Shown here: piece by piece, positions 38,177-48,099 of the stretch
Position numbering within the stretch: the first letter of the stretch is position 1
How the letters are laid out: each line of letters starts with the position of its first letter
Assembly (NCBI GenBank): GCA_003671195.1
Contig: QWPJ01000246.1
Location: forward strand, 1 to 64,000
Direction of reading: 5' to 3'
Source of the DNA: Planctomycetota bacterium
Lineage (GTDB): Bacteria > Planctomycetota > Planctomycetia > Pirellulales > Pirellulaceae
Length of the DNA stretch: 64,000 bases
The notes under the pieces: model-generated
The model's database searches: none
Told to the model about the DNA's origin: nothing
The model's input: only the letters and a program-made list of their open reading frames with translations
Translations under genes and position numbers: made by a program

Positions 38177-40417
38177 GTGGATCCCTTTCGCATCGTTTGT
38201 CCAGCATGTTCCACGAAATTGGTCGTGCGTCAACCTGAACTCGTCGGTCGGACCGTTCCGTGCCCAAAGTGCAAAAATGCGATCCATGTCGTACGGGCCG
38301 GCCAAGTCGCTTGGAATCCAGGCACGGTCGCAGCAGGTGACCTGAGCAACTCGGAATCCTCTGAGCCAAAGAAGGCCAATCCACCGGCCAATCCACCGGC
38401 CAATCCACCGGCCAAAGCTCCCCAAAAGCCTACTTCGAGCGTCAACTCCGAAGCGATTACCAAAGCCGATCCAGGAGACTGGGATCTCGAGGCCTTCGAA
38501 TCGGCGCTGGCCGAGCAAAATGCACCCTCGGGCGATCTTGCCCAGGGCGGCTTCTTTCGAGACAGCAGTGCCGACACGTCTCCAAGTCGCAAAAAAGAAA
38601 CCGAACCCTTCGCAATCCAACCCCTGGATCCCCCCTCAAGCTCCGTCGGTTCGACCACCGTCCCGGCGGCCGCTTGGCAGAGCCCACAAGCCAAAACGCG
38701 CCGCCAACTCCTAACCTTGATCGTCGTCGGAATCTCCGGTTGTGTACTTGCCGCTTTGGCCTTCGTCGCTTTCCTTAACTATGTCAAATCAAACCGCGAC
38801 CAACCCAAAATCCAAAACAATCCACCTGCTGCCGCGATCCAGCCCGCCGACCCGAACCTTCAAAAGGCCCAGGCCCCCAAACCCGATGAACCTGCAAACC
38901 CCCAAGAAATCGCACGGCAACCCGAACTGGAGAAACCACCCGAACTGACCATCGAGGCAGCACCAGGTGTCAACAGGATCGAACCGATGGTCCCGGCAGA
39001 TCCCAAAGAACCCACCGCAGCTCAAGCCCCTGGTTTGAAATTCAACCCACCGGCTCCCCCTCCCGAAAACAGCATTCCGGAAAAAGACCCGACTCAGATA
39101 GGGATCCCAGCGATCGATCAGCCCCCAGCGATCGATCAGACCCCACCGATCGACGAGCCACTGCCATCGATCTTCAAAGACTTTCTTCCGATCTTCGATC
39201 GATCCAGCCAACCGGGTTGGAGCGACTTAGGCAAAGAAGGAGACAAGACAATCGATCAAGAGTTATCGATCGAAAATTCCGAGGTTGCTTTTTCAAGAGA
39301 GTACTACCCCCAGCCGATCCCGCTTCCGAACTGGACCGAGCGGTCCGAACGCAAATTCGGCCGAATACGAACTCCTGAGATGACACTCCTGAGCTTTGTG
39401 CATTGGCTCAACCGAATCACAGGCCATGCGATCTCCATCGATTGGTTCCTGTTCAACCTCTCAGACGTCGGGCTCGATACCCCCTTTAAACTTGAATCCG
39501 AAGGGACCAGCGGCGAAGAGATTCTCAAGCAATTCACGGCTCAGATAGGAGCCCAGGTCGATATCGATCCCCAAGGCTTCGTTTTCATTAGGCCATTGGC
39601 CGAGAAGCTATCGAATAAGCTCAAGCCCGATGGAACCACGTCCCTTGGAACGCTTGACAAAGGGCTTCCCGAAGGCCAAGACCAATCGATCCTGAGACTT
39701 GTCTTGGACCTTCTGCAGGTCGATGGGTGCGAGTACAACGAGGGCAAACTCTCCTGGGGCCCCGACTCAACCGCTTACCAGCAAGCCCAGGTCCTAGCGG
39801 CCCTTGCATCGATTCGTGAAGCGATCGCGATCGCCGGGCCCGGCGACAATCAAGCTGGCGAAAATCAAGTCTTTGACTTCAACCGACCCGAAGCTTGGAT
39901 GAGCCTACTTCGCAAAAGCCAGATGAAACTTCCCAAGGAGCAAATCCTCTATGAAGAGCGACCGATCCTCGACATCATGATCAAAGCGGCCCAAGCTAGC
40001 CAATGCGAGCTTTTGATCGATTGGCCAGCCGTTTGGTCCCATGGCCTTCATCCCAATCGCATGGCCTTGTCCCTACTGCGTGGCCGAACGATGCTCGAGG
40101 TCGCCAACCGTTTCCTTGAGGATCACTCGCTGGAACTCGTGCCACTCGACAGCCGCACTTGGATGCTCACGACCGAGGGGCAAAGACGCTCGATGATCCG
40201 TCTCCTAGCGGTTCGAACCGATCGCGGAGTCTCCTTAGAGGACATGCGGGTATCGCTCAGAGGACTCGTCCCGAGAAGCGCAAACGGCAAGTCGTTGTTC
40301 CGGTCAGAGGTAGTACCCGGCGCTCCGGGTGTCGCACTGCTTCGTATCTGCCCGCCGAACTCGAACCTTCTCGGCGATGAGGAACTTGTCGGAGCCCTTG
40401 GCCCGAAAGCCCGTTGA
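38177..40417 (+). CDS. Zinc-ribbon, single-helix envelope protein with STN-like modules
   Basis: 746 residues from a GTG start. Residues 6-37 form a CPAC/CPKC zinc ribbon of the MJ0042 type. A Pro/Ala-rich stretch holds three NPPA units coded by a 12-bp repeat. One membrane helix follows near residue 180 (QLLTLIVVGISGCVLAALAFVAFL). A second proline-rich linker (about 215-330, with IDQPPAIDQTPPIDE) leads to a C-terminal half. There, LLSFVHWLNRITGHAISIDWFL and a later LIDWPAVW module resemble STN/secretin N-terminal repeats. It probably spans the inner membrane with the larger part outside. No function can be named. Confidence 0.75.
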   Translation: MDPFRIVCPACSTKLVVRQPELVGRTVPCPKCKNAIHVVRAGQVAWNPGTVAAGDLSNSESSEPKKANPPANPPANPPAKAPQKPTSSVNSEAITKADPGDWDLEAFESALAEQNAPSGDLAQGGFFRDSSADTSPSRKKETEPFAIQPLDPPSSSVGSTTVPAAAWQSPQAKTRRQLLTLIVVGISGCVLAALAFVAFLNYVKSNRDQPKIQNNPPAAAIQPADPNLQKAQAPKPDEPANPQEIARQPELEKPPELTIEAAPGVNRIEPMVPADPKEPTAAQAPGLKFNPPAPPPENSIPEKDPTQIGIPAIDQPPAIDQTPPIDEPLPSIFKDFLPIFDRSSQPGWSDLGKEGDKTIDQELSIENSEVAFSREYYPQPIPLPNWTERSERKFGRIRTPEMTLLSFVHWLNRITGHAISIDWFLFNLSDVGLDTPFKLESEGTSGEEILKQFTAQIGAQVDIDPQGFVFIRPLAEKLSNKLKPDGTTSLGTLDKGLPEGQDQSILRLVLDLLQVDGCEYNEGKLSWGPDSTAYQQAQVLAALASIREAIAIAGPGDNQAGENQVFDFNRPEAWMSLLRKSQMKLPKEQILYEERPILDIMIKAAQASQCELLIDWPAVWSHGLHPNRMALSLLRGRTMLEVANRFLEDHSLELVPLDSRTWMLTTEGQRRSMIRLLAVRTDRGVSLEDMRVSLRGLVPRSANGKSLFRSEVVPGAPGVALLRICPPNSNLLGDEELVGALGPKAR

Positions 40418-40426
40418 TCGCTTGGT

Positions 40427-40454
40427 CTAGCCTCTTTTTTCTAGCCTCTTTTTT
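40427..40454. repeat. Perfect 14-bp tandem duplication across a stop codon
   Basis: CTAGCCTCTTTTTT occurs twice in direct succession (40427-40440 and 40441-40454). CTA at 40441-40443 is the stop codon of the - strand glycosyltransferase, so the duplication repeats the last codons and the stop. Confidence 0.9.
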
Positions 40455-41175
40455 TGGACCGATGGATCGCCGAGGCTTTGAGCAAGGCAGAAAATGCCGA
40501 TCGGGCTTCTTGGAGCGAAATCTTCGATTGTCCAAGCCGTCGCTCTTGATAGACGATGGGCACTTCGGTGACTCGTGCCCCGGACTTGAGCAAGTGGGCT
40601 AGGATCTCCTCGAGAAACCCGTAACCGGTTTCCTGCAGCCCATCGAGATCGATCGTTTCGAGCATCGCCACGCGATACATTCGGTACGCGCTACTGCAAT
40701 CTCGAATCGACCATCCGACCATCCGGCGCGCAAGCCAATTGGCAAAGCGACTGACCGCGATCCGCCGCCAAGAACAGCCCTGCAAACCTCCACCGGAAAC
40801 GTACCTCGAACCGATCACTAGATCATAGGCATCGCGGAGAGAGACCATTTGAGGAATCACCGCTGGGTCATGACTCAGATCCCCATCGAGATTCACGAGC
40901 CAATCGTAGCGATGCTCGATGGCGTAGTGCATTCCGGTGCGGATTGCCGTTCCGAGTCCAAGCTTCCCGGTCCGTTCGATCAATTCGACACGGGGATTGG
41001 ACTTTTGGTGCAATCGAACCCAATCGGCCGTACCATCGGGCGAGTGGTCATCGACGATGAGGACATCGGCATCGGGCGACGCGGATCGAATCGCCTCGAG
41101 GAGGTTCGGGAGGTTTTCCCGTTCGTTGTAGGTACAGACCAGTACCAGGCTCGAGGGTGCTAACCGACTGGTCAT
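40441..41175 (-). CDS. Polyprenol/dolichol-phosphate mannosyltransferase-like family 2 glycosyltransferase
   Basis: 244 residues. GT-A nucleotide-sugar motifs are CTYNERENLPNLL, IVDDHSPDGTADW and NLDGDLSHDP with the DxD-like metal site, then GSRYVSGGG and the SSAYRMYR region with GYGFLEEILAHLL. It matches bacterial polyprenol monophosphomannose synthases, which charge a lipid carrier with mannose (or a related sugar) at the membrane. No C-terminal membrane helices are present. Its start overlaps the end of gyrA by four bases. The last codons lie in a 14-bp duplication. Confidence 0.9.
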   Translation of the reverse strand: MTSRLAPSSLVLVCTYNERENLPNLLEAIRSASPDADVLIVDDHSPDGTADWVRLHQKSNPRVELIERTGKLGLGTAIRTGMHYAIEHRYDWLVNLDGDLSHDPAVIPQMVSLRDAYDLVIGSRYVSGGGLQGCSWRRIAVSRFANWLARRMVGWSIRDCSSAYRMYRVAMLETIDLDGLQETGYGFLEEILAHLLKSGARVTEVPIVYQERRLGQSKISLQEARSAFSALLKASAIHRSKKRG

Positions 41176-44093
41176 TCGTCCGATTCATTATCCGCGTTGT
41201 TTTCGATATCCGAATCTTCAGATTCCAGGCTGCTTGTATCAGGCTCATCTGGGTTTGAGGATTCCGAGGTGCTCGTCGGGGGGGCTTTGGCTGCTTGCTC
41301 TCGCGCTTCGGCTTCGACTCGAGCCGCTTCGGCTTCGATGTCCGCTGCTGGGACTCGGACGACGGCCGCGAGGGTGTCGTTTTCATCGAGGCTCATGATG
41401 CGGACCCCTTGAGTGTTGCGACCGATGACGCTGATATCGTTTGCGGCGATGCGTTGGATTTTCCCTCGCGAGGTCATCATGATCAGTTCGTCATTGTCAT
41501 AGACAGCCACGGTGCTGACGACAGGACCATTGCGTTTGGTGGTCTTGATGTCGATGATCCCTTTGCCACCGCGTCGCTGGGTGCGGTAGCGAGGCGAGGA
41601 ACCGTTTTCATCGTTGGCTGCATCGTCACCGGAGGCCTCTGCAGATTCGGCTTGACCGGGATCGGAAGGCTCAGCATCGGCGGGCTCTGGTGACTCAGCT
41701 CCCGAATCGATCGCGTCGTCATCGAGGCTCGGATCGTCTTCTTTGATGACCAGTTCATCGCCTGGCCCGAAACTTGTGCGTTTGCCGTAACCGTTTTGGC
41801 ACACAGTCAGCAGGGTTGCCGTCGGATCGGCGACGACCATACCGACAACTTCGTCTTGCTTCTTGAGCGAAATCCCTTTGACTCCCGAGGTGTTTCGCCC
41901 CATCGGTCGCGCGTCGTTTTGGCCGAATCGGATGGCCATTCCCCCTGCGGTCGACAGGATGATTTGGTCTTTGGGTTTGGTGATCACCACATCGACCAGC
42001 TCGTCATCTTCGCGGAGCTTGATCGCGATGATGCCTCCTTTCTTAGGCCGGCTGTAGGCTTCCAAAGGTGTCTTTTTGATGATTCCTTTTTTGGTGACCA
42101 TCATCAGGAAGTGGCCTGGCAGGTTGAAATCGCGCACCGGAACGCAGTCGCGGATTTTCTCGTCTGGGGTTAGGTTCAGCAGGTTGACGATGGCTCGGCC
42201 TTTGCTCTCGCGACTCATCTGAGGAAGCTCCCAGACCTTCTGCCAATAGACTTTTCCTTGGTTGGTAAAGAACAAAAGGTAAGCATGGGTGCTTGCCACA
42301 AAGAGGTGTTCGACAGGGTCCTGCTCTTCGGCTTTCAGACCGGTGATTCCTTTGCCGCCCCGTTTCTGGGCTTTGTAGATCGATGCGGGCAGGCGCTTGA
42401 TGTAGCCTTGATGCGAGATCGTCACGACCATGGATTCCTCGGTGATGAGGTCTTCCATGTTGTAGTTTCCGAGTTCTTCGTCGGAGATTTCCGTCATGCG
42501 GTCGGTGCCGTATTTGCGGGAGATTTCCACAAGGTCTTCTCGGATGATCCCGTAGATCCTCGTCGGGTTACCCAGGATATCTCGGTAGCCATCGATTTCC
42601 TCGAGGATTGCGGCGTGCTCTTGGCCGAGTTTCTCTTGCTCCAGACCCGCGAGCTGACCGAGGGTCATTCTCAGGATCGAATCGGTCTGGACGCTGGTGA
42701 GCTTGTAAACATCCGACGCACCGCGTTCGAGTTGGAAGTCGGCATAGCCGCGTTCCCCAAGAGCCCGTTGCATCATCGATGCTGGGCACTCGACTCCCAT
42801 GAGATTCACTTTGGCTTCGGCCTGCGTGCGGCTCGCACGGATAATGGCGATGATGCGATCGATGTCGGCCAGCGCTAGCAAAAGCCCTTCGATCACGTGC
42901 TTGCGCTTCCTCGCTGCGCCGAGCAAGTACTGGGTTCGTCGTCGGATGACCGTCACGCGGTGGCGGATGAACTCTTGGAGGATCTCTTTGAGGTTCAACT
43001 CGCGAGGCTTGCCGTCGACGAGCGCCAGGAGGATGATCGAGATGGTTTCTTGCAGAGGCGAGAACTGAAACAACTGATTGAGCACGACGTTCGGGTCGGA
43101 GTTCTGCTTGATCTCGATGACCAATCGAACTGGCTCTTTCAAGTCGCTCTCGTCACGAATCCCGGAGATACCTCGGATTCGATCGCTGCGGACCAGTTCT
43201 GCGATCTTTTCAACGACGCGATCTCGAGCTTGCTGGAAGGGGATATCGCGGACAATCAGCTTGGATTTCCTCCCTTCTTCGACGATGTCCACATGGGACC
43301 TGACGATGATCGTCGAACGCCCGGTCATGTAGGCTTTGCGAATGTTGTATCTGCCGCAGATGATCCCACCGGTCGGAAAGTCAGGACCCGGAATGATGTC
43401 GCAGAGTTCTGCGACCGACACCTCGGGATTATCAATCACGCGGAGCAAGGCGTTGCAGACTTCTCGCAAGTTGTGAGGTGGGATGCTCGTGGCCATCCCC
43501 ACCGCGATGCCTTGTGCCCCATTGACCAACAAATTCGGAAACCGAGAAGGCAAAACGACCGGTTCGGTACGACGATCGTCATAGGTTGGGATGAAATCGA
43601 CCGTGTCGAGCTTGATGTCCTCGAGCATCATCGCAGCAGGACCTGCCAAACGGGCTTCGGTGTACCGCATCGCAGCAGCGGGCAAACCTGCGATCGAACC
43701 GAAGTTCCCTTGCTTGTCGATCAGCACATGCCGCATGTTCCACTCTTGCGCCATACGGACCAGCGTCGGGTAGATGATCGCCTCGCCGTGCGGGTGGTAA
43801 TTTCCCGAGGTGTCCCCGGCGATCTTCGCACACTTGACCCGCGCCGCTCCGGGGGTCAAGCTCAGGTCGTTCATGGCGACCAAAATTCGACGCTGGCTGG
43901 GCTTCAACCCGTCGCGAACGTCTGGAAGAGCTCGGCTGACGATAACGCTCATGGCATACGTCAGATAGCTATCTCGCAACTCGTCTTCGATCGGCTCTTG
44001 AATCATCCGCTCGCCACCACCCCCGCCGTCTCCGGAGGTAGGTAGGCTCGAGGGATCGTTCGGGTCAAAATCATCGGGTGGGACGTTCGACAC
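41172..44093 (-). CDS. gyrA: DNA gyrase subunit A with acidic insert and unusual quinolone pocket
   Basis: 973 residues from a GTG start; about 100 longer than E. coli GyrA. The catalytic tyrosine is Tyr144 in [10 protein letters not shown]. The quinolone region reads [15 protein letters not shown], with Ala105 and Pro109 where E. coli has Ser83 and Asp87. QKRGGKG at 576-582 is the GyrA box of the first C-terminal blade. A very acidic insert (about 780-833) is followed by QRRGGKG at about 839-845, a second box-like motif. The C-terminus is also acidic. Being 973 residues with GyrA boxes, it is gyrase rather than topoisomerase IV. gyrB is not adjacent. Confidence 0.95.
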   Translation of the reverse strand: MSNVPPDDFDPNDPSSLPTSGDGGGGGERMIQEPIEDELRDSYLTYAMSVIVSRALPDVRDGLKPSQRRILVAMNDLSLTPGAARVKCAKIAGDTSGNYHPHGEAIIYPTLVRMAQEWNMRHVLIDKQGNFGSIAGLPAAAMRYTEARLAGPAAMMLEDIKLDTVDFIPTYDDRRTEPVVLPSRFPNLLVNGAQGIAVGMATSIPPHNLREVCNALLRVIDNPEVSVAELCDIIPGPDFPTGGIICGRYNIRKAYMTGRSTIIVRSHVDIVEEGRKSKLIVRDIPFQQARDRVVEKIAELVRSDRIRGISGIRDESDLKEPVRLVIEIKQNSDPNVVLNQLFQFSPLQETISIILLALVDGKPRELNLKEILQEFIRHRVTVIRRRTQYLLGAARKRKHVIEGLLLALADIDRIIAIIRASRTQAEAKVNLMGVECPASMMQRALGERGYADFQLERGASDVYKLTSVQTDSILRMTLGQLAGLEQEKLGQEHAAILEEIDGYRDILGNPTRIYGIIREDLVEISRKYGTDRMTEISDEELGNYNMEDLITEESMVVTISHQGYIKRLPASIYKAQKRGGKGITGLKAEEQDPVEHLFVASTHAYLLFFTNQGKVYWQKVWELPQMSRESKGRAIVNLLNLTPDEKIRDCVPVRDFNLPGHFLMMVTKKGIIKKTPLEAYSRPKKGGIIAIKLREDDELVDVVITKPKDQIILSTAGGMAIRFGQNDARPMGRNTSGVKGISLKKQDEVVGMVVADPTATLLTVCQNGYGKRTSFGPGDELVIKEDDPSLDDDAIDSGAESPEPADAEPSDPGQAESAEASGDDAANDENGSSPRYRTQRRGGKGIIDIKTTKRNGPVVSTVAVYDNDELIMMTSRGKIQRIAANDISVIGRNTQGVRIMSLDENDTLAAVVRVPAADIEAEAARVEAEAREQAAKAPPTSTSESSNPDEPDTSSLESEDSDIENNADNESDE

Positions 44094-44295
44094 GGATCTG
44101 TTCTTTTCTGCTCAAGAAGACAAGTCAAGTTCGATCGATTCGGGGGGGCATAGACCCGACCGATCCCAATCGAAAATTGTACTGTTTTTGCCGAAAATCC
44201 ACAATCGGCCATGCTGGGTTGGGCAAGACAAAAACCCAACGGAAATTCTATCCAAACCCCTCTTTCGACGGCCCTTGCCCGCGTCCATTGACGCT

Positions 44296-45273
44296 TTAAA
44301 ACAGTTCGTCGAGTTCCTTCTTGGAAAACGCGTGCAACCATGCCGTCTCGCGGGCGACCTCCTGGGTCTTGCCCAACGCCTCGCAAATGCGCAGACGGTG
44401 GTACCGAAGCGTCGCGTAAATCTCAAGCGTCTCAGGAAGCCCCCGGGAGAGCTCAGGAAACTCCTCGAGCAACGCATCGACTCCCCAGCCCTTGGCCTTG
44501 CTCGATACTACTGGCTCGGTGGCTACTGGCTCGGTGGCTACTGGCTCGTTGGCTACTGGCTCGGCTTGCAACTCTTCGGCTTGCAACTCTTCGATGCGGA
44601 CCAAGCACCGCTCGAGCTTGGGGTTCGCATTCCAAGCCTCGGTCAGCTTCGCAAGCGACTTGTCCATCACGACCAATGCCTCTTCGTTTCGGCCCATGCG
44701 ATGAAGCACCCAACCCTTGGTGTCCAAGTACGACTCGTTCTCGGCGGTCTTGATCGCCATATCGATCTCAACCAAGGCTTGCTCGAGGTCTTTTCCTGCC
44801 AAAGCTCTCATGTAAGCCATCTGATTGTTTTGGACCGCTGTTCGCTCCTCGAAAGGAGGTAAGTTCAAGTTCAAAATCCGAGCCGCATCGTCGAACTTTT
44901 TTCGGTTCGAAAGAAGCGAGGAGATCGCTAAGGCGGCTTCCGAGCGGATCGCCGGATTTTCGATCCGGCCAATCCGCTGCTCCCAAAGATCGACATAAAA
45001 ACTCGATACCGCACTCGATTCGTTGTTGGCCTCGACCCGATCGAGCTGCTTGAGAAAGTTCCGGTCGGCCGCAATATCCGGCGACTTTTTGTAAGCATCC
45101 TCGAGAAGTTTTTGGGCCTCAACGACGTTGCCTTGATCGAACTCATTGGCCGCCTTGGCCAACATCCATCGCGCCGTCGTCGCCGGACCAAAGTAGTCCG
45201 CAATCACCGGGCCGACCGGCAAACCGATGGCCGCGGCCAAGATCATTCGATTGACAAAAGTACCTGAACTCAT
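44296..45273 (-). CDS. TPR-like protein with N-terminal membrane segment
   Basis: 325 residues. A hydrophobic N-terminus (MILAAAIGLPVGPVIADYF) may be an anchor or signal. Helix pairs resembling TPR repeats follow (AANEFDQGNVVEAQKLLEDAYKKSPD; LDTKGWVLHRMGRNEEALVVMDKSL). Residues about 228-253 are a low-complexity insert, EELQA twice and EPVAT-type units four times, coded by 15-bp DNA repeats at 44510-44594. The function is unknown. Confidence 0.75.
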   Translation of the reverse strand: MSSGTFVNRMILAAAIGLPVGPVIADYFGPATTARWMLAKAANEFDQGNVVEAQKLLEDAYKKSPDIAADRNFLKQLDRVEANNESSAVSSFYVDLWEQRIGRIENPAIRSEAALAISSLLSNRKKFDDAARILNLNLPPFEERTAVQNNQMAYMRALAGKDLEQALVEIDMAIKTAENESYLDTKGWVLHRMGRNEEALVVMDKSLAKLTEAWNANPKLERCLVRIEELQAEELQAEPVANEPVATEPVATEPVVSSKAKGWGVDALLEEFPELSRGLPETLEIYATLRYHRLRICEALGKTQEVARETAWLHAFSKKELDELF

Positions 45274-45395
45274 GATGCGAATTGGTGGTTAGATGCCAAG
45301 TTCAACTTTTCCCAGCCGTTATGTCTGGTAGGATTTCTGCGGATGTTCCCCAAGGCCATTATCCCCGGTGTTCCGCTGCGAGGAAAGACCAACGG

Positions 45396-45425
45396 CCAGG
45401 AATGACTAACCCAGGAATGACTAAC
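45396..45425. repeat. Perfect 15-bp tandem duplication upstream of hemL
   Basis: CCAGGAATGACTAAC occurs twice in direct succession (45396-45410 and 45411-45425), 40 bases before the chosen hemL start. Each unit carries an in-frame ATG, so it could add alternative starts. Confidence 0.9.
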
Positions 45426-45464
45426 GCAGAAACGATCCTACCGAGCGACCTTGACCGAGCGACT

Positions 45465-46757
45465 ATGAATATCGATCTGACCAAAAGCCAAGCTGCATTC
45501 GAGAGAGCCAAACGACTGATTCCCGGTGGGGTCAACTCCCCGGCACGAGCCTTCGGAGCCGTCGGCGGCCATCCGCTCTTTATCGAACGTGCCCAAGGCG
45601 CCTATCTGCACGATCTCGATGGCAATCGGTTCATCGATTACATCGGATCCTGGGGGCCGATGATCCTCGGACACGCCGAACCGAGCGTGATCGAGGCGAT
45701 CGTCCAAGCCGCCCAGAAGGGGACTTCCTACGGCGCTCCGACGGAAAACGAATCGCGAATCGCCGAGCTGATCCTCAAGGCCTTTCCGAGCATGCAACGC
45801 GTTCGACTCGTCAGCTCCGGTACCGAAGCGACCATGAGCGCCATCCGTGTAGCTCGCGGCTTTACGGGCCGAGACCGAATCATCAAATTCTCCGGTTGCT
45901 ACCACGGGCACGTCGACTCGTTGCTCGTATCGGCCGGGTCAGCCGCAGCAACCCTCGGTGTGCCCGACTCACCAGGTGTCACTCCCGGAACCTCCCAAGA
46001 CACCATCGTACTGAATTACAACGACTGCCAGTCGCTCCGCGAAACCCTGCACCAACAAGGCTCTTCAATCGCCGCTGTCATCCTCGAACCGGTCGTCGGA
46101 AACATGGGAACGGTCATCCCATCGAGCGAATTCCTGACCACCCTTCGCGAAGAAACACGCAATCACGGCGTGGTCCTGATCTTCGATGAAGTCATGACCG
46201 GCTTCCGGGTCGCTTACGGTGGAGCCCAAGAAATCTTCGGGATCCAACCCGATATGACGACTCTTGGCAAAATCGTCGGCGGCGGTTTGCCCCTAGCGGC
46301 CTACGGAGGACGAGCCGAGATCATGGACCAAGTCATGCCAGCCGGAAAGGTCTACCAAGCAGGCACTCTATCGGGCAACCCCTTGGCAACAGCCGCCGGT
46401 GCCAAAACCCTCGAACTCCTGGCCATCGATCCACCCTATGAGTACCTTGAAACACTCGGCAAACGTCTCGGCGATGGACTCCTTGCGGCCGCTCGCGATC
46501 ACGGTGTCGATGCCCAGATGCAACGCGTCGGGAGCATGATGACGCTTTTCTTTAACCCTAACCCTATCGTCGACTGGCCCAGTGCCGACCGCTCCAATCG
46601 AAAACTCTTTGCCAAGTACTTCTGGGGCCTGATCCAACGCGGGGTCTATATGCCCTGCAGCCAATTCGAAGCCCTCTTCTTCTCTCGAAAACACACCATC
46701 GAGGACATCGATCGGACCATCCAAGCCGCCCGAGATTTCTTTCAGACGAACGCTTAG
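45465..46757 (+). CDS. hemL: Glutamate-1-semialdehyde 2,1-aminomutase
   Basis: 430-residue PLP enzyme making 5-aminolevulinate in the C5 route of tetrapyrrole synthesis. IPGGVNSPARAFGAVGG at the start is diagnostic. VRLVSSGTEATMSAIR, KFSGCYHGHVDSLLV, FDEVMTGFRV and the PLP lysine in TLGKIVGGGLPLAAYGG all match. The ATG at 45465 fits the family N-terminus. Two in-frame ATGs within a 15-bp duplication upstream (45402 and 45417) are alternatives. It is convergent with the kinase gene. Confidence 0.96.
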   Translation: MNIDLTKSQAAFERAKRLIPGGVNSPARAFGAVGGHPLFIERAQGAYLHDLDGNRFIDYIGSWGPMILGHAEPSVIEAIVQAAQKGTSYGAPTENESRIAELILKAFPSMQRVRLVSSGTEATMSAIRVARGFTGRDRIIKFSGCYHGHVDSLLVSAGSAAATLGVPDSPGVTPGTSQDTIVLNYNDCQSLRETLHQQGSSIAAVILEPVVGNMGTVIPSSEFLTTLREETRNHGVVLIFDEVMTGFRVAYGGAQEIFGIQPDMTTLGKIVGGGLPLAAYGGRAEIMDQVMPAGKVYQAGTLSGNPLATAAGAKTLELLAIDPPYEYLETLGKRLGDGLLAAARDHGVDAQMQRVGSMMTLFFNPNPIVDWPSADRSNRKLFAKYFWGLIQRGVYMPCSQFEALFFSRKHTIEDIDRTIQAARDFFQTNA

Positions 46758-46760
46758 ACC

Positions 46761-46872
46761 CAAAAAAGAATGCCCGTCAAAGGCCCCCGCACAAGAGTAT
46801 GACGCTTATGGCTGCTACACTTAAGTCCTGACCAGATTCACGCTTCCCCCTCGCGAGAGCCCTTGACGGGCA
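46761..46872 (-). terminator. Long-range inverted repeat with T tract between hemL and the kinase gene
   Basis: TGCCCGTCAAAGGC (46771-46784) and GCCCTTGACGGGCA (46859-46872) form a 14-bp inverted pair with one mismatch around 74 bases. Read on the - strand, the stem is followed by TTCTTTTTT (46769-46761). It could end the kinase transcript. The long loop, with its own CTCGCGAG palindrome, also leaves room for a small RNA or a tiny mobile palindrome. Confidence 0.5.
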
Positions 46873-46957
46873 CTGCTGTGAGTTTCCTAGATTGTAGATC
46901 GCTTTCGGGTCGCGGAAAGCCCAAAACCACCCCCTCGGGGATACTTCAGGTCATTTT

Positions 46958-46999
46958 ACAGCGATGTTTTCACAGCGATGTTTTTACAGCGATGTTTTT
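46958..46999. repeat. Three 14-bp tandem repeats covering the kinase stop codon
   Basis: ACAGCGATGTTTT(C/T) occurs three times in direct succession at 46958, 46972 and 46986. The kinase stop (TTA on this strand, 46984-46986) lies inside the array, so the last codons and the stop region are repeated downstream. Confidence 0.95.
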
Positions 47000-47928
47000 A
47001 CATTGCGAAGCTGGCGAAGGAAGGTTTCCATGTCGGGCGTTCGCAATTCTGGGTTCGGATGCATCGCGGCCATGATCGTGCCAGCCAAAACTTTGTCTAT
47101 CTCTGGACGATGCTCGGTAATCTCTCTAGGAGGTGATGTATCGTGTTGCAAGGCCGCTCGGCCCGTGGTGTCGGAGATCTGCCAAGGCAGATCGAAGGCG
47201 ATCATGTGGTAACATGTCACGGCAAAGGAAAATATGTCCACCCGCTTGTCGGTCGAACGTCGCCGCACGATCTCCGGGGACATGTACAAAGGTGTCCCGG
47301 TGCGATTCCCGGGTGCCATGAAGGCCTTGGTCGCCGGAAGCGTTAGCCCAAAATCGATCAACTTGACCTTCTTCATGTCCTTGAGCACGATGTAGTTTCT
47401 AGGGCAAATATCCCTGTGGATGAACTCCTTGCGATGAAGATACGCTAGCGATTCGGCCATTTGGGTGATCAAATCGAGCCGCTTTCCGGCCAAGAGATCC
47501 TCTTTGCGTTCGGCGATGAGCTGATGCAAACCTGGTCCGTCGATGTACTCCATGACGATGAATTGCTGGCCTCGATTCGAGGTCCCGTACTCGTAAGTCT
47601 CCACGATGTTCGAGTGGTTGAGCCCAATAGCGATTTCGCCTTCGCTAGGCTTGTTGAGTCCCTTGAACCGATTCTCAAAAAACTGAACCTTGTCCGTATC
47701 GCAAAGCTTGACCCCAACGACACGATTGCCGTTGAAGCGGTCCTTGGCGACAAAGAAATTCCCCATCGTCCCGGAGATCGCCGAGCGAAGCCGCTCAAAA
47801 CGGGCTTCAATGTCGACCGATTTGCTGACTTTGGTTGCCCTTTCGATGCCCGAAGCATGATCGCTTGGCTTCGGCTTGCCCTTGCTCGCGTCGGCGTTCT
47901 TCTTGAAAAGGCTGTCAAAAATGCCCAT
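46984..47928 (-). CDS. Hanks-type serine/threonine protein kinase, soluble
   Basis: 314 residues. The kinase domain covers about 45-310: VVGVKLCD carries the ATP-binding lysine, HRDICPRN is the catalytic loop, LIDFGLT is the DFG motif, and GTPLYMSPEIVRRR the activation segment. No glycine-rich loop of standard form is visible; GTMGNFF may stand for it. There is no transmembrane helix or sensor domain, unlike many planctomycete kinases. The first 45 residues are charged. The gene is convergent with hemL. Confidence 0.92.
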   Translation of the reverse strand: MGIFDSLFKKNADASKGKPKPSDHASGIERATKVSKSVDIEARFERLRSAISGTMGNFFVAKDRFNGNRVVGVKLCDTDKVQFFENRFKGLNKPSEGEIAIGLNHSNIVETYEYGTSNRGQQFIVMEYIDGPGLHQLIAERKEDLLAGKRLDLITQMAESLAYLHRKEFIHRDICPRNYIVLKDMKKVKLIDFGLTLPATKAFMAPGNRTGTPLYMSPEIVRRRSTDKRVDIFSFAVTCYHMIAFDLPWQISDTTGRAALQHDTSPPREITEHRPEIDKVLAGTIMAAMHPNPELRTPDMETFLRQLRNVKTSL

Positions 47929-48099
47929 CGGTATCGCTTCACTCTAGCGGGCTCGAATCGAAGACTTGTATGTAGTAGTATACCACGAAGCATCCACTTG
48001 GTGAAATTGCGATCCGGTTTGCCGCAAAGGAACGATTCATTGGTACCTACCGCGAAATCCAATCTACTGAGCCATTTTATTGAACCGGTACGACCGACC

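Noticed and set aside
42897-44045. 382-residue open frame on the + strand
   Set aside because: Antisense to gyrA and without motifs.
47461-48099. N-terminal extension of the ABC ATPase frame
   Set aside because: It overlaps the kinase gene in antisense and carries no ABC similarity; the protein starts at 48100.
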